Positions 9,043 to 17,230 are shown, numbered from the stretch's first letter. The stretch: DNA of 49,875 nt from Caulobacter sp. (GCA_030645575.1 JAUSMJ010000062.1:1-49875); one strand, 5' to 3'. Made by a program: numbers and translations. The notes: generated by a model from the letters alone, not told the origin.

Positions 9043-9807
9043 ATGGCGGCGGAACAGTTTGTCTATTTTCACGGCCAGCCGGGATCGCCGGACGAGCTGT
9101 CGCTGGCCGCGGCGGCCGGTCTTTTCGCGCCGGACCGGGCCAGGGATCGGCCGGACCTGCCGCTCGGGCCGTATCTGGATCATCTGACGGCGACGGTGCT
9201 TGAGCGGTATCCGGCCGGGCCGATCCGGCTGGTCGGGTTTTCGCTGGGCGCCTTTGTGGCTATCGAGGTTGCACTGCGGATCACCGGTCGCGAGGTCAGC
9301 CTGGACCTCGTCTCGCCCGCCGCCCCGCTCGGCTGCGGCGACTTTCTGCCGGACATGGCGGGCGGGGCCGTGTTCGGTCTGGCGGCGCGCCGGCCGGGTC
9401 TGTTCGCGCTGCTGACCCGGGCGCAGGGCTGGTTCGCGGCGAGGGCGCCGGGCGTCCTGTTTCGCCAGATCTTCGCCGGGGCGGCGGGGGCGGACGCCGA
9501 CCTCGCCCGCGACCCGGCTTTCCAGGCGATGATCGGGCGCGTTCTGACCCACGGTCTCGCGGGCGGCGCAAAGGGCTATCGACGGGAGGTGCTCGGGTAT
9601 GTCGCCTGGACGCCGGATCGCCTGTCAGGCCTGACCCATCCGGTGACGCTCTGGCAGGGCGAGGCCGACACCTGGACCCCGCCGGCCATGGCGCGGGCGC
9701 TGGCCCGGCTGCTGCCGCAGGTCCGGGCGGTCCACGACTTCCCGGGCCTGTCGCACTATTCGACGCTGCGGGCGGCCTTGCCGACGATCCTCGGCGGGAC
9801 GGACTGA
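9043..9807 (+). CDS. Alpha/beta hydrolase
   Basis: The 254-residue alpha/beta hydrolase has a likely oxyanion-hole motif [10 protein letters not shown] near the N-terminus. Its nucleophile elbow is GFSLGAF (Ser at about 67), the likely acid is Asp in GEADTWTPP and the likely base is His in SHYSTL near the C-terminus. The substrate is unknown; carboxylesterase- or thioesterase-like activity is possible. The start at 9043 ([11 protein letters not shown]) is preferred over an upstream in-frame ATG because the fold begins there. No signal peptide is seen. It is convergent with ygfZ, 5 bp away. Confidence 0.75.
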   Translation: MAAEQFVYFHGQPGSPDELSLAAAAGLFAPDRARDRPDLPLGPYLDHLTATVLERYPAGPIRLVGFSLGAFVAIEVALRITGREVSLDLVSPAAPLGCGDFLPDMAGGAVFGLAARRPGLFALLTRAQGWFAARAPGVLFRQIFAGAAGADADLARDPAFQAMIGRVLTHGLAGGAKGYRREVLGYVAWTPDRLSGLTHPVTLWQGEADTWTPPAMARALARLLPQVRAVHDFPGLSHYSTLRAALPTILGGTD

Positions 9808-9812
9808 GGCCG

Positions 9813-10652
9813 TCAGACCTCGAACCACGCCGGCCGCTCGACCGTCACCGGCCGGCCGTCCACCGTCAGCGACGCGCCCTCGACGCGGTCCAGCCGCAGC
9901 AGCGCCAGGGCCCGCCCGGTCACGCCCGACAGCACCTGTCCCGCCCGCAACGCACTGGCCAGGACCTCGGCGCCGAAGGCCGGCGGCGGACCGGCGAAGA
10001 CGATCGGCAACATGCGGCTTTTAATCTGGCCACGGCGCTTCATCCGGCTGGTGGTTTCCTGGCCGACGAAACAGCCCTTTTTGAAGTCGATGCCGTTCAG
10101 CAGGTCGATGTTGGCCTCGATCGGATAGGTCTTGTCGTCGCCGTAGTCGGCCGTGTCCGGAACGCCGAGCGACAGGCGATGGGCGTCATAAGCGGCCGCG
10201 TCGGCGCGGAGCCCCGGCGGTTCCACATCGCCGTAGCCGCGTTGACCGAGGGGGGGCAGGCGCGGGTCCATATTAAACCCGCTCATCCCCGCCAAAACGT
10301 CTGGGTCCCCGCTTTCGCGAAGATGAGTGGAGGAAAAAACAGCCACGACATGGCCCGAATGCGCCACGATCTCCACCTTCGCCCGCAGCCGATACATCGT
10401 CAGCCGGGCGATCAGCGCCTCGCGCCGGTTCGCCGCCACGTCCAGCCAGCAGCCGTCCTCGCGGCCGAGGATGAACAGGTCGAACAGCAGCCGGCCCTGG
10501 GGTGAGAGCAGGGCGCCGAAGCGCAGCTCGCCGGCGGCCAGGGTCTCGACGTCCTGGGTCAGCTGGCCCTGCAGGAAGGTCCGCCAGTCCGGCCCCGAGA
10601 CCGATACCAGGGCCCGGTCGCGCAGCACGGCGTAGGTGGGGGCGTCGCTCAT
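9813..10652 (-). CDS. ygfZ: YgfZ/GcvT-family folate-binding protein, with an in-frame repeat insertion
   Basis: The 279-residue YgfZ (COG0354) is related to the T-protein of glycine cleavage. It is a folate-dependent protein needed for some Fe-S enzymes and tRNA modification. The family signature KGCFVGQE, with its conserved Cys, is at about residues 192-199. The N-terminus (VSVSGPDWRTFLQGQLTQDV) and RGQIKSRM are also typical. Residues about 108-125 (LRESGDPDVLAGMSG region) are encoded by a dispersed palindromic repeat (10279-10330) and look like an insertion into a loop; the flanking protein remains intact and in frame. The start at 10652 faces the divergent heptosyltransferase gene. Confidence 0.92.
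   Translation of the reverse strand: MSDAPTYAVLRDRALVSVSGPDWRTFLQGQLTQDVETLAAGELRFGALLSPQGRLLFDLFILGREDGCWLDVAANRREALIARLTMYRLRAKVEIVAHSGHVVAVFSSTHLRESGDPDVLAGMSGFNMDPRLPPLGQRGYGDVEPPGLRADAAAYDAHRLSLGVPDTADYGDDKTYPIEANIDLLNGIDFKKGCFVGQETTSRMKRRGQIKSRMLPIVFAGPPPAFGAEVLASALRAGQVLSGVTGRALALLRLDRVEGASLTVDGRPVTVERPAWFEV
10279..10330. repeat. Palindromic repeat inside ygfZ
   Basis: Shortened copy of the palindrome found at 11699-11796. CCGCTCATCCCCGC (10279-10292) pairs with the end of the second arm, which starts CTGGGTCCCCGC (10301) and ends GATGAGTGG (10330). It keeps the ygfZ reading frame open and adds about 18 residues. Confidence 0.8.
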
Positions 10653-10712
10653 GATCCCGATGTGGCCTTTCGCGCGCTGTAACGCCAGTGCCCGCCAGTC
10701 TAAGGTGCGGGC

Positions 10713-11696
10713 ATGGCGGCAAAGCCCTTCCCGATTCTGTTCATTGGACCGACCCGTATCGGCGACGCCGTGCTGGCGTCCGGCCTGATCCGGAAGCTCG
10801 CCAGCGAAGCGCCGGGCGCCCGGTTCACCATCGCCGTCGGCCCGGCCGCCGCGCCGCTGTTCGCCGAGGTTCCGGGCCTGGACGCGCTGATCGTGCTGGA
10901 AAAGCGCAAGGGCTCGGGCCACTGGTTCTCGCTGTGGAACCAGGTGCGCCACACGCGCTGGAGCCTGGTGATCGACATGCGCGGCTCGGCGATCAGCGGT
11001 TTCCTGCGCCGCGACCGGCGGGCGGTGCGCCGCAAGCCCGTCGGCGAACCGGTGCACAAGGTGGTCGAGGCGGCGGGTCTGCTGACGCTGGAGAACGATC
11101 CGCCCGCGCCGTTCCTGTTCACCTCCGACGAGATCGAGGCGCGCGCCGCCGAGCTCACGGGCGAGGGCGGGCCGATCCTGGCCATGGGCCCGGCGGCCAA
11201 CTGGCTGGGCAAGACCTGGCCGATCGAGCGGTTCGCCCGCGTCGCCATCGAGCTGCTGGACGAGGGCGGGCCGATGGCCGGCGGCCGGTTGATGATCCTC
11301 GGCGGGCCGGACGACACGCGCTACGTCGAGCCGCTGGCCCGCACCCTGCCGCGCGACCGGGTCATCGACCTGACCGGCCAGGTGGATCTGCTGACCGCCT
11401 ACGCCGCGCTGAAGCACGCGCGGCTGTTCATCGGCAACGACTCGGGGCTGATGCATCTGGCCGCCGCCGCCGGCGCGCCGACGGTCGGCCTGTTCGGCCC
11501 GTCAGACGATCGCCTCTACGCGCCCTGGGGACCGCACACGCGCGTTGTGCGGGGACCGCGCGCGTTCGAGCAGTTCCAGGCCATCGACCCCGACCTGAAC
11601 CAGACCATCGGCCACATGATGGACCTGCCCGTGGACACGGTGGTCGAGGCGGCGAAGGGGTTGCTGGAACAGACCAAGCCGGCTTCGGCTTCTTAA
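10713..11696 (+). CDS. Glycosyltransferase family 9 (ADP-heptose:LPS heptosyltransferase-like)
   Basis: The 327-residue GT9 protein has the N-terminal FIGPTRIGDAVLASGLI stretch that holds the conserved catalytic Asp region. In the C-terminal domain it has the donor-binding signature GNDSGLMHLAAAAGAPTVGLFGPS (about residues 245-268). GT9 enzymes transfer heptose from ADP-heptose to the lipid A core in the cytoplasm. The sugar used here cannot be decided, and Caulobacterales core structures vary. It is divergent from ygfZ. Its stop codon is followed within 3 bp by a perfect inverted repeat. Confidence 0.85.
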   Translation: MAAKPFPILFIGPTRIGDAVLASGLIRKLASEAPGARFTIAVGPAAAPLFAEVPGLDALIVLEKRKGSGHWFSLWNQVRHTRWSLVIDMRGSAISGFLRRDRRAVRRKPVGEPVHKVVEAAGLLTLENDPPAPFLFTSDEIEARAAELTGEGGPILAMGPAANWLGKTWPIERFARVAIELLDEGGPMAGGRLMILGGPDDTRYVEPLARTLPRDRVIDLTGQVDLLTAYAALKHARLFIGNDSGLMHLAAAAGAPTVGLFGPSDDRLYAPWGPHTRVVRGPRAFEQFQAIDPDLNQTIGHMMDLPVDTVVEAAKGLLEQTKPASAS

Positions 11697-11698
11697 AC

Positions 11699-11796
11699 CC
11701 GCTCATCCCCGCGAAGGCGGGGACCCAGGCTTTTTCTGGAAAGCGCGGCGTCGAACGCTAAAACACCTGGGTCCCCGCCTTCGCGGGGATGAGCGG
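11699..11796. repeat. Perfect 31-bp inverted repeat between the heptosyltransferase and dihydroorotase genes
   Basis: The left arm (11699-11729) starts CCGCTCATCCCCGCGAAGGC, and the right arm (11766-11796) is its exact reverse complement, with a 36-bp loop. It fills the whole gap between a stop codon and the next ribosome binding site. A degenerate copy lies inside ygfZ at 10279-10330. Confidence 0.9.
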
Positions 11797-11804
11797 AAGA
11801 GATG

Positions 11805-13139
11805 ATGACCCAGACCTACGACCTGATCATCCGCGGCGGCGAGGTGGTGAACCACGCGGGGCGAGGCGTCACCGACATCGGCATCCGCAATGGCAAGTTC
11901 GCCTTCGTCGGCGATCTGTCCCAGGCCTCCGCGGACGCGGTGTTCGACGCCACGGGCCTGACCGTCCTGCCCGGCGTGATCGACAGCCAGGTGCACTTCC
12001 GCGAGCCGGGCCTGGAATGGAAGGAAGACCTCGAGACCGGGGCCAACGCCGCCGTGCTGGGCGGGGTCACGGCCGTGTTCGAGATGCCCAACACCGAGCC
12101 GACCACCACCGATCCGGACGCCCTGGCCGACAAGCTCAAGCGCGCCGCCGGGCGGATGAGCTGCGACCACGCCTTCTGGGTCGGCGGCACGCACGAGAAC
12201 GCGCGCTTCCTCGGCGAGCTGGAGCGGCTGCCCGGCTGCTGCGGCATCAAGGTGTTCATGGGCGCCTCGACCGGCACCCTGCTGGTGCAGGACGACGAGG
12301 GCGTCGAGCAGGTGCTCAAGCACATCAATCGCCGCGCGGCCTTCCATTCCGAGGACGAGTACCGCCTGGCCGAGCGCCGGCCGCTGGCCCGCACGGGCGA
12401 CTGGACCAGCCATCCGGAGGTGCGCGACGCCGAGAGCGCGATCCGCTCGACCCGGCGCCTCGTCGGCCTGGCTCGCAAGACCGGCAAGCGCATCCATGTG
12501 CTGCACGTTACCACGGCCGAGGAGATGGAATTCCTCGCGTTGAACAAGGACGTGGCCAGCGTCGAGGTGACGCCGCAGCACCTGACGCTCGCCGGGCCCG
12601 AGGCCTATGAGCGGCTCAAGGGCTATGCCCAGATGAACCCGCCGATCCGCGAGGCGCATCACCGCGAGGCGTTGTGGGGCGGCGTGGCCACCGGCGTCGC
12701 CGACGTGATGGGCTCCGACCACGCCCCGCACACCGCCGAGGAGAAGGCCCGGCCCTATCCGGCCTCGCCGTCCGGCATGCCGGGGGTCCAGACCCTGGTG
12801 CCGATCATGCTGACCCATGTGGCGCAAGGCCGACTGACGCTGGAGCGGTTCGTCGATCTGACCAGCCATGGCCCTAACCGCGTCTTCGGTCTGGCCGACA
12901 AGGGCCGCATCGCCGAGGGCTTCGACGCCGACCTGACCATCGTCGATCTGAAGGCCCGCCGCGCCATCCGCCACGCCGACCAGGCCAGCCGTGTCGGCTG
13001 GACCCCGTTCGACGGCTTCGAGGCCCGGGGCTGGCCCGTGGCGACCATCGTGCGCGGCGTCACCGTCATGCGCGACGACGAGATCGTGGCCCACGGAAGG
13101 GGCCGGCCGGTGCGGTTCGGGGAGACGCTGGGGGCCTAG
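11805..13139 (+). CDS. pyrC: Dihydroorotase (class I, COG0044 amidohydrolase)
   Basis: The 444-residue cyclic amidohydrolase interconverts carbamoyl-aspartate and dihydroorotate in pyrimidine synthesis. Signature regions are DSQVHFREPGLEWKEDLETG, EMPNTEPTT, GIKVFMGASTGTLL (Lys149, the likely carboxylated metal bridge), HVLHVTTAEE and GSDHAPHTAEEK. The usual metal motif HxH is QxH here (Gln62, His64). The family also includes allantoinase and hydantoinase, so dihydroorotase is the best but not the only reading; no pyrB is adjacent. The second of two adjacent ATGs (11805) is chosen because it leaves about 5 bp after the GGAAG ribosome binding site; 11802 is the alternative. The ribosome binding site touches the right arm of the 11699-11796 palindrome. 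Confidence 0.83.
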   Translation: MTQTYDLIIRGGEVVNHAGRGVTDIGIRNGKFAFVGDLSQASADAVFDATGLTVLPGVIDSQVHFREPGLEWKEDLETGANAAVLGGVTAVFEMPNTEPTTTDPDALADKLKRAAGRMSCDHAFWVGGTHENARFLGELERLPGCCGIKVFMGASTGTLLVQDDEGVEQVLKHINRRAAFHSEDEYRLAERRPLARTGDWTSHPEVRDAESAIRSTRRLVGLARKTGKRIHVLHVTTAEEMEFLALNKDVASVEVTPQHLTLAGPEAYERLKGYAQMNPPIREAHHREALWGGVATGVADVMGSDHAPHTAEEKARPYPASPSGMPGVQTLVPIMLTHVAQGRLTLERFVDLTSHGPNRVFGLADKGRIAEGFDADLTIVDLKARRAIRHADQASRVGWTPFDGFEARGWPVATIVRGVTVMRDDEIVAHGRGRPVRFGETLGA

Positions 13140-13196
13140 ACGCGGGCGCCGCCGATCCGCCCTCGCCGCGCCGGGAAGATTGATCATGGTATTTAC

Positions 13197-13228
13197 TTCG
13201 CATGCGAACTTGATGTTTCGCATGCGAA
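13197..13228 (+). promoter_or_regulatory. Twin palindromic operators of the MarR/SDR operon
   Basis: The 12-bp perfect palindrome TTCGCATGCGAA occurs twice, at 13197-13208 and 13217-13228, with centres 20 bp apart, about two helical turns. It lies directly in front of the MarR gene start, in the expected promoter region. Two dimers could bind side by side on one face of the DNA. Confidence 0.85.
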
Positions 13229-13244
13229 GGATATGGTGGCGGGG

Positions 13245-13676
13245 ATGAGTGACCAGCCCGTCTTCTACACCCTGCTGAAAGCCGCCCAGAAGCGCGTCGA
13301 GCGCTGGATCGAGGCGGAGGCCGAGCAGATCGAGGGTGTCACGGCCGCCCAGGCCGGGCTGGTGCTGTATCTGGGCAAGCATGACGGGGCGGCCATCGGC
13401 GACGCGGCCGAGGCGCTCGACGTCGCGCCCTCGGCCATGACGGGGCTCGTCGATCGCATGACCCGCGCCGGCTATGTCGAGCGGCGTCCCGATCCGACCG
13501 ACGGCCGCGGCCAGCGGCTGCATCTGACCGACCAGGGCTGGGCCGCCCGCAACAAGGCCGTGGCCCTGCTCGACGATCTCAACCAGCGCATGGGCGAGGG
13601 CCTGTCGGCGGAGGACGCCGATGTCGTCGCCCGCTGGCTGGACGCCGTCGCCGCCAAATTCTCCAGGGAGGACTGA
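13245..13676 (+). CDS. MarR-family transcriptional regulator
   Basis: The 143-residue winged-helix regulator has N- and C-terminal dimerisation helices. Its recognition region IGDAAEALDVAPSAMTGLVDRMTRAGYVERRPDPTDGR (about residues 50-88, including the wing) is typical of MarR proteins. These usually repress their own operon and release DNA on binding a phenolic or other small ligand. The start at 13245 (MSDQPVFY) is preferred; an in-frame ATG at 13233 lies only 1 bp after a GAAGGA motif. It is followed 4 bp later by an SDR gene, the obvious regulated partner, and preceded by the twin TTCGCATGCGAA palindromes. Confidence 0.92.
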   Translation: MSDQPVFYTLLKAAQKRVERWIEAEAEQIEGVTAAQAGLVLYLGKHDGAAIGDAAEALDVAPSAMTGLVDRMTRAGYVERRPDPTDGRGQRLHLTDQGWAARNKAVALLDDLNQRMGEGLSAEDADVVARWLDAVAAKFSRED

Positions 13677-13680
13677 CCCC

Positions 13681-14652
13681 ATGACCGACCGCATCACCTC
13701 GCCCTTCGGGGCCTTCACGCCGGCCCGCGAGGTCGTCGCCGGCATCGACCTGACCGGCAAGACCGCCATCGTCACCGGCGCCGCCACCGGCATCGGCATC
13801 GAGACCGCCCGCGCCCTGGCCGAGGCCGGCGCCGACGTGGTCATCGCCGCCCGCAAGCCCGATCTGGCGGCGGCCGCCATCGCCGACATCAACAAGACCG
13901 CCAAGGGCCCCGGCGCCCGGTTCGAGATGCTCGACCTGTCGCGGCTGGCCTCGATCCGCGACTTCGCCGCGCGCTGGGGCGGCAAGCCCCTGCACATCCT
14001 GATCAACAACGCCGCCGTCATGGCCTGTCCGCTGGACCGCACCCACGACGGGTTCGAGATGCAGATCGGCACCAACCACTTCGGCCACTTCCTGCTCGGG
14101 ACGCTGCTGGCGCCGGCGCTGGAGGCCGGGGCGAAACAGGCGGGCAAGCCCTCGCGGCTGGTCAGCCTGTCGTCGATCGGCCACCGCCGTTCGGACATCA
14201 ACTGGGACGACCTCAACTACGTCACCCGGCCCTACGACAAGTGGGAGAGCTACGGCCAGGCCAAGACCGCCAACAGCCTGTTCGCGGTCGGCTTCCACAA
14301 GCGGTTCAAGGACCGCGGGATCACCGCCAACGCGGTCATGCCCGGCGGCATCATGACCCCGCTGCAACGGCACATGAAGCACGAGGAGATGGTCGCCATG
14401 GGCTGGATCGACCCGGAAACGGGCAAGATCCGCGACGGATTCAAGACCCCCGAGCAGGGCGCCTCGACCAGCGTCTGGGCGGCGGTCGGGCCGGAGCTGG
14501 AAGGCGTCGGCGGCCTCTACCTCGAAAACTGCGGCCAGGCCCTGCCCTGGAGCAGGGAGTCTCCGTTCACCGGCGTCATGCCTCACGCCCTCAAAGCTGA
14601 AAGCGCCGACCGCCTGTGGGCGCTGTCGGCGGAGACGGTGGGCGCGGGGTGA
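13681..14652 (+). CDS. Short-chain dehydrogenase/reductase, retinol-dehydrogenase-like
   Basis: The 323-residue SDR has the cofactor motif TGAATGIG (about residues 33-40), the NNAAV structural motif and a catalytic Ser (SLSSIG) with YGQAK (Tyr and Lys of the active site). It is longer than classical SDRs at both ends and resembles the retinol dehydrogenase/WWOX-type branch. Its substrate is unknown, but co-transcription with a MarR regulator suggests a role in handling a toxic or catabolic small molecule. The start at 13681 follows the MarR stop by 4 bp. Its 3' end overlaps the convergent Fic gene by 62 bp. Confidence 0.88.
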   Translation: MTDRITSPFGAFTPAREVVAGIDLTGKTAIVTGAATGIGIETARALAEAGADVVIAARKPDLAAAAIADINKTAKGPGARFEMLDLSRLASIRDFAARWGGKPLHILINNAAVMACPLDRTHDGFEMQIGTNHFGHFLLGTLLAPALEAGAKQAGKPSRLVSLSSIGHRRSDINWDDLNYVTRPYDKWESYGQAKTANSLFAVGFHKRFKDRGITANAVMPGGIMTPLQRHMKHEEMVAMGWIDPETGKIRDGFKTPEQGASTSVWAAVGPELEGVGGLYLENCGQALPWSRESPFTGVMPHALKAESADRLWALSAETVGAG

Positions 14653-15820
14653 GGCTGTCTCCTCTGAAAAGCGCGATGTACGGCTCATAGTAGAAGACCC
14701 GGTTGCGCTTCTGTCCGGTCATTTCCATCAGGATGCCCAACTCGCTCATCTTCGAGATGATCATGTTGGCGTTGGGAAAGGTGACCTTTAGCCTGTCGGC
14801 GACGGCGTTCACGGTCAGGTAAGGATCCTGGTAGAGGCGCTCCAGGATTGTCAGCGCCTTGGCTGCCTGGGCTCCCATCGTCGCTACAATTGCTCCGCGA
14901 TGGTCTTCTCGTAACCGGAGGACCTCACGGGCCGTCATCGTCGCGTCGGCGGAGGCCTCCGATACAACCTCAAGGAAGAAGGACAGCCACTCTTCCCAAC
15001 GTCCCTCGTCCCGCGTTGCCTGTAGTCTTTCATAGTACTCGGTACGGCGCTTCTTCAGGGCCAGCGATATATACAGGACCGGTTTGGATAGAACTTTTCG
15101 TTCGCAGAGCAGGAATGTGATCAAAAGCCTGCCCAAGCGTCCATTGCCATCGACGAAGGGGTGGATTGTCTCGAACTGGGCGTGGACAAGGCCGATCTTC
15201 ACCAGCAACGGGAGATCGTCGGCCGTGTGGAGGTATTTCTCCAGGTCGCCAAGGGCGCGGGGTACGACATCGGGCGGTGGGGGAACGAACACGGCATCGT
15301 TCAGAGTCGCCCCGCTGGCGCCGATCCAGTTCTGTGTGGTGCGCAGTTCTCCGGGCAGCACGCCGCCGCCCCGGACGCCATTCATCAGAATGGCGTGAAT
15401 TTCTTTGAGCAGACGCACCGAGATGGGCAGGGATTCCAGCCGGCTCAGGCCGTAGCGGAGTGCCGCCACATAGTTGACGACCTCTCCGACGTCGCCGACC
15501 GGGGCCTCCCCGGCCAGCCGGGCTTCAGCGGCGACGAGATCGTCCAGAGAAGCCTGTGTGCCTTCGATCTGGCTGGAAAGGACAGCTTCGCGGCGCACAT
15601 ACATCGCGGTAAAAAGTTCAGGGTGCGGCAAGGTCTCGATGGCCCCGTCCAGCCGGCCGAGCGCAACATCGGCTTGGCTGAGTTTCGCCGCCAATCCTTC
15701 CGCCAGATTGATGGGAGGGTGAGGCGGCAATGGTGCGGGAATGAAGGCGCGATAGCCTGTAAGCTGACGAACATAGCGCCCCGCTCTTCCCAATTCGGAC
15801 TCTGGCTCACCGGTCGACAT
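14591..15820 (-). CDS. Fic-family AMPylase, class II (N-terminal inhibitory helix), winged-helix C-terminus
   Basis: The 409-residue Fic protein has the catalytic motif HPFVDGNGRLGR at residues 220-231, intact from His to the second Arg. Fic proteins usually transfer AMP from ATP to a hydroxyl side chain of a target protein. An inhibitory motif of the (S/T)xxxE(G/N) type, S82-SQI-E86-G87, lies in the N-terminal helix, so activity should be self-restrained (class II). A Fic_N region precedes it, and a winged-helix DNA-binding domain follows at about residues 325-390, the common Fic-wHTH layout. The last 20 residues are Pro/Thr-rich and are encoded opposite the end of the SDR gene. The target is unknown. 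Confidence 0.92.
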   Translation of the reverse strand: MSTGEPESELGRAGRYVRQLTGYRAFIPAPLPPHPPINLAEGLAAKLSQADVALGRLDGAIETLPHPELFTAMYVRREAVLSSQIEGTQASLDDLVAAEARLAGEAPVGDVGEVVNYVAALRYGLSRLESLPISVRLLKEIHAILMNGVRGGGVLPGELRTTQNWIGASGATLNDAVFVPPPPDVVPRALGDLEKYLHTADDLPLLVKIGLVHAQFETIHPFVDGNGRLGRLLITFLLCERKVLSKPVLYISLALKKRRTEYYERLQATRDEGRWEEWLSFFLEVVSEASADATMTAREVLRLREDHRGAIVATMGAQAAKALTILERLYQDPYLTVNAVADRLKVTFPNANMIISKMSELGILMEMTGQKRNRVFYYEPYIALFRGDSLTPRPPSPPTAPTGGRRFQL

Positions 15821-15893
15821 GCTGTTTCAATCCATTTGCATATGGTCGCAGTCGGCTATTCTTATTAAACGGTTTGGATAATAAGGGGACTCG

Positions 15894-16751
15894 ATGTCGC
15901 TGCAAGGCAAAACGCTTTTCATAACCGGGGCCAGCCGCGGCATCGGTCTGGCCATCGGGCTGCGGGCCGCGCGGGACGGGGCCAATGTGGTGATCGCGGC
16001 CAAGACCGCCGAGGCGCATCCGAAGCTGCCCGGCACCATCTACACGGCGGCGGAAGAGATCGAGAGGGCCGGCGGCAAGGCCCTGCCGCTGATCGTCGAT
16101 GTGCGCGAGGAGGCCAGCGTCCATGACGCGGTCGAGCGCGCGGTGGCGGCCTTTGGCGGCATCGACATCTGCGTCAACAACGCCTCGGCCATCAGCCTGA
16201 CGCCGACCGAGGCGACCGACATGAAGCGCTACGACCTGATGCACCAGATCAACGCGCGCGGGACCTTTCTGACCTCCAAGGCATGCATCCCGCATCTGAA
16301 GCGGGCGGCCAATCCGCATGTGCTGGCCCTGTCGCCGCCGCTGGACATGAGCCCGCACTGGTTCGGCCGGCACGTGGCCTACACTGTGGCCAAGTACAAC
16401 ATGAGCATGTTCATGCTCGGCATGGCCGACGAATACCGGGACCAGGGCATCGCCTTCAACGGCCTGTGGCCGCGCACGGGCATCGCCACGGCGGCCATCC
16501 GCTTCGCCCTGGCCGGCGACGAGGGCATGCGGCACTGCCGCACGCCGGAGATCATGGCCGACGCGGCGCACGCCATCTTCCGCAAGCCCTCGCGCGCGTT
16601 CACCGGCCAGTTCGTCATCGACGACAGCTTCCTGTACGGCGAAGGCGTGCGTGATTTCGAGAAATACCGCGTCGATCCAACAAAGCCGCTGATGCCGGAC
16701 TTCTTCGTGCCGGCCGACAGCGTCCCGCCGCCCGGAGTGAAGATCGGATGA
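15894..16751 (+). CDS. Short-chain dehydrogenase/reductase, HSDL2-like
   Basis: The 285-residue SDR carries TGASRGIG at residues 11-18, the NNAS motif and a YTVAK active site (Tyr and Lys). It has the LALSPPLDMSPHWFGRHVAYT stretch in place of the usual SxxS, typical of the hydroxysteroid dehydrogenase-like 2 group. In eukaryotes that group carries an SCP2 domain; here it does not. The GTIYTAAEEIERAGGKALPL stretch is also typical. A lipid or hydroxyacyl substrate is plausible, but this is not proven. The gene overlaps the next (GNAT) gene by the four bases ATGA, so it starts a three-gene operon. It is divergent from fic. Confidence 0.85.
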   Translation: MSLQGKTLFITGASRGIGLAIGLRAARDGANVVIAAKTAEAHPKLPGTIYTAAEEIERAGGKALPLIVDVREEASVHDAVERAVAAFGGIDICVNNASAISLTPTEATDMKRYDLMHQINARGTFLTSKACIPHLKRAANPHVLALSPPLDMSPHWFGRHVAYTVAKYNMSMFMLGMADEYRDQGIAFNGLWPRTGIATAAIRFALAGDEGMRHCRTPEIMADAAHAIFRKPSRAFTGQFVIDDSFLYGEGVRDFEKYRVDPTKPLMPDFFVPADSVPPPGVKIG

Positions 16752-17230
16752 GCCTGACCGTCCGCCCGGCCCATCCCGGCGACGCGCCGGCGATGCTGGC
16801 CTTCATCCTGGCCCTGGCCGAATACGAGAAGCTGCGCCACGAGGCCGACCTGACGCTGTGGGACGTGGAGATGTCGTTCTTCGGCGTCGCGCCCAGGGTG
16901 TTCTGCGACATCGCCGAGCTGGACGGCCGGCCGGTCGGTTTCGCGGTCTGGTTCTACAGCTATTCGACCTTTCGCGGCCGGCACGGCATCTGGCTGGAGG
17001 ACCTGTTCGTCGATGAGGCCGCGCGCGGCCATGGCGCGGGCAAGGCCCTGCTGGCGGGCCTGGCGCGGCGCTGCCGGGACGAGGGCCTGCCCCGGCTCGA
17101 CTGGTCGGTGCTCGACTGGAACGCGCCGTCGATCGCCTTCTACGACTCGCTGGGCGCCGACGCCCTCGACGGCTGGACCACCCGGCGACTGACCGGAGAG
17201 CCGTTGGCGCGACTGGCCGCCGCCTCGTGA
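16748..17230 (+). CDS. GNAT N-acetyltransferase (SSAT-like)
   Basis: The 160-residue GNAT protein has the acetyl-CoA binding loop ARGHGAGKALLAGLARRC (motif A) after the beta-4 stretch GIWLEDLFVDEAAR. The YSTFRGRHGIWLEDLFV pattern resembles the diamine (spermidine/spermine) acetyltransferase and thialysine acetyltransferase branch, so an amine or amino acid acceptor is likely. It overlaps the SDR upstream (ATGA) and the GNAT downstream (GTGA), so the three genes are probably translationally coupled. Confidence 0.85.
   Translation: MSLTVRPAHPGDAPAMLAFILALAEYEKLRHEADLTLWDVEMSFFGVAPRVFCDIAELDGRPVGFAVWFYSYSTFRGRHGIWLEDLFVDEAARGHGAGKALLAGLARRCRDEGLPRLDWSVLDWNAPSIAFYDSLGADALDGWTTRRLTGEPLARLAAAS

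Noticed and set aside
11703..14216. 837-codon minus-strand open frame opposite the dihydroorotase, MarR and SDR genes
   Set aside because: It runs antisense through three convincing genes and an intergenic palindrome; no motif found.
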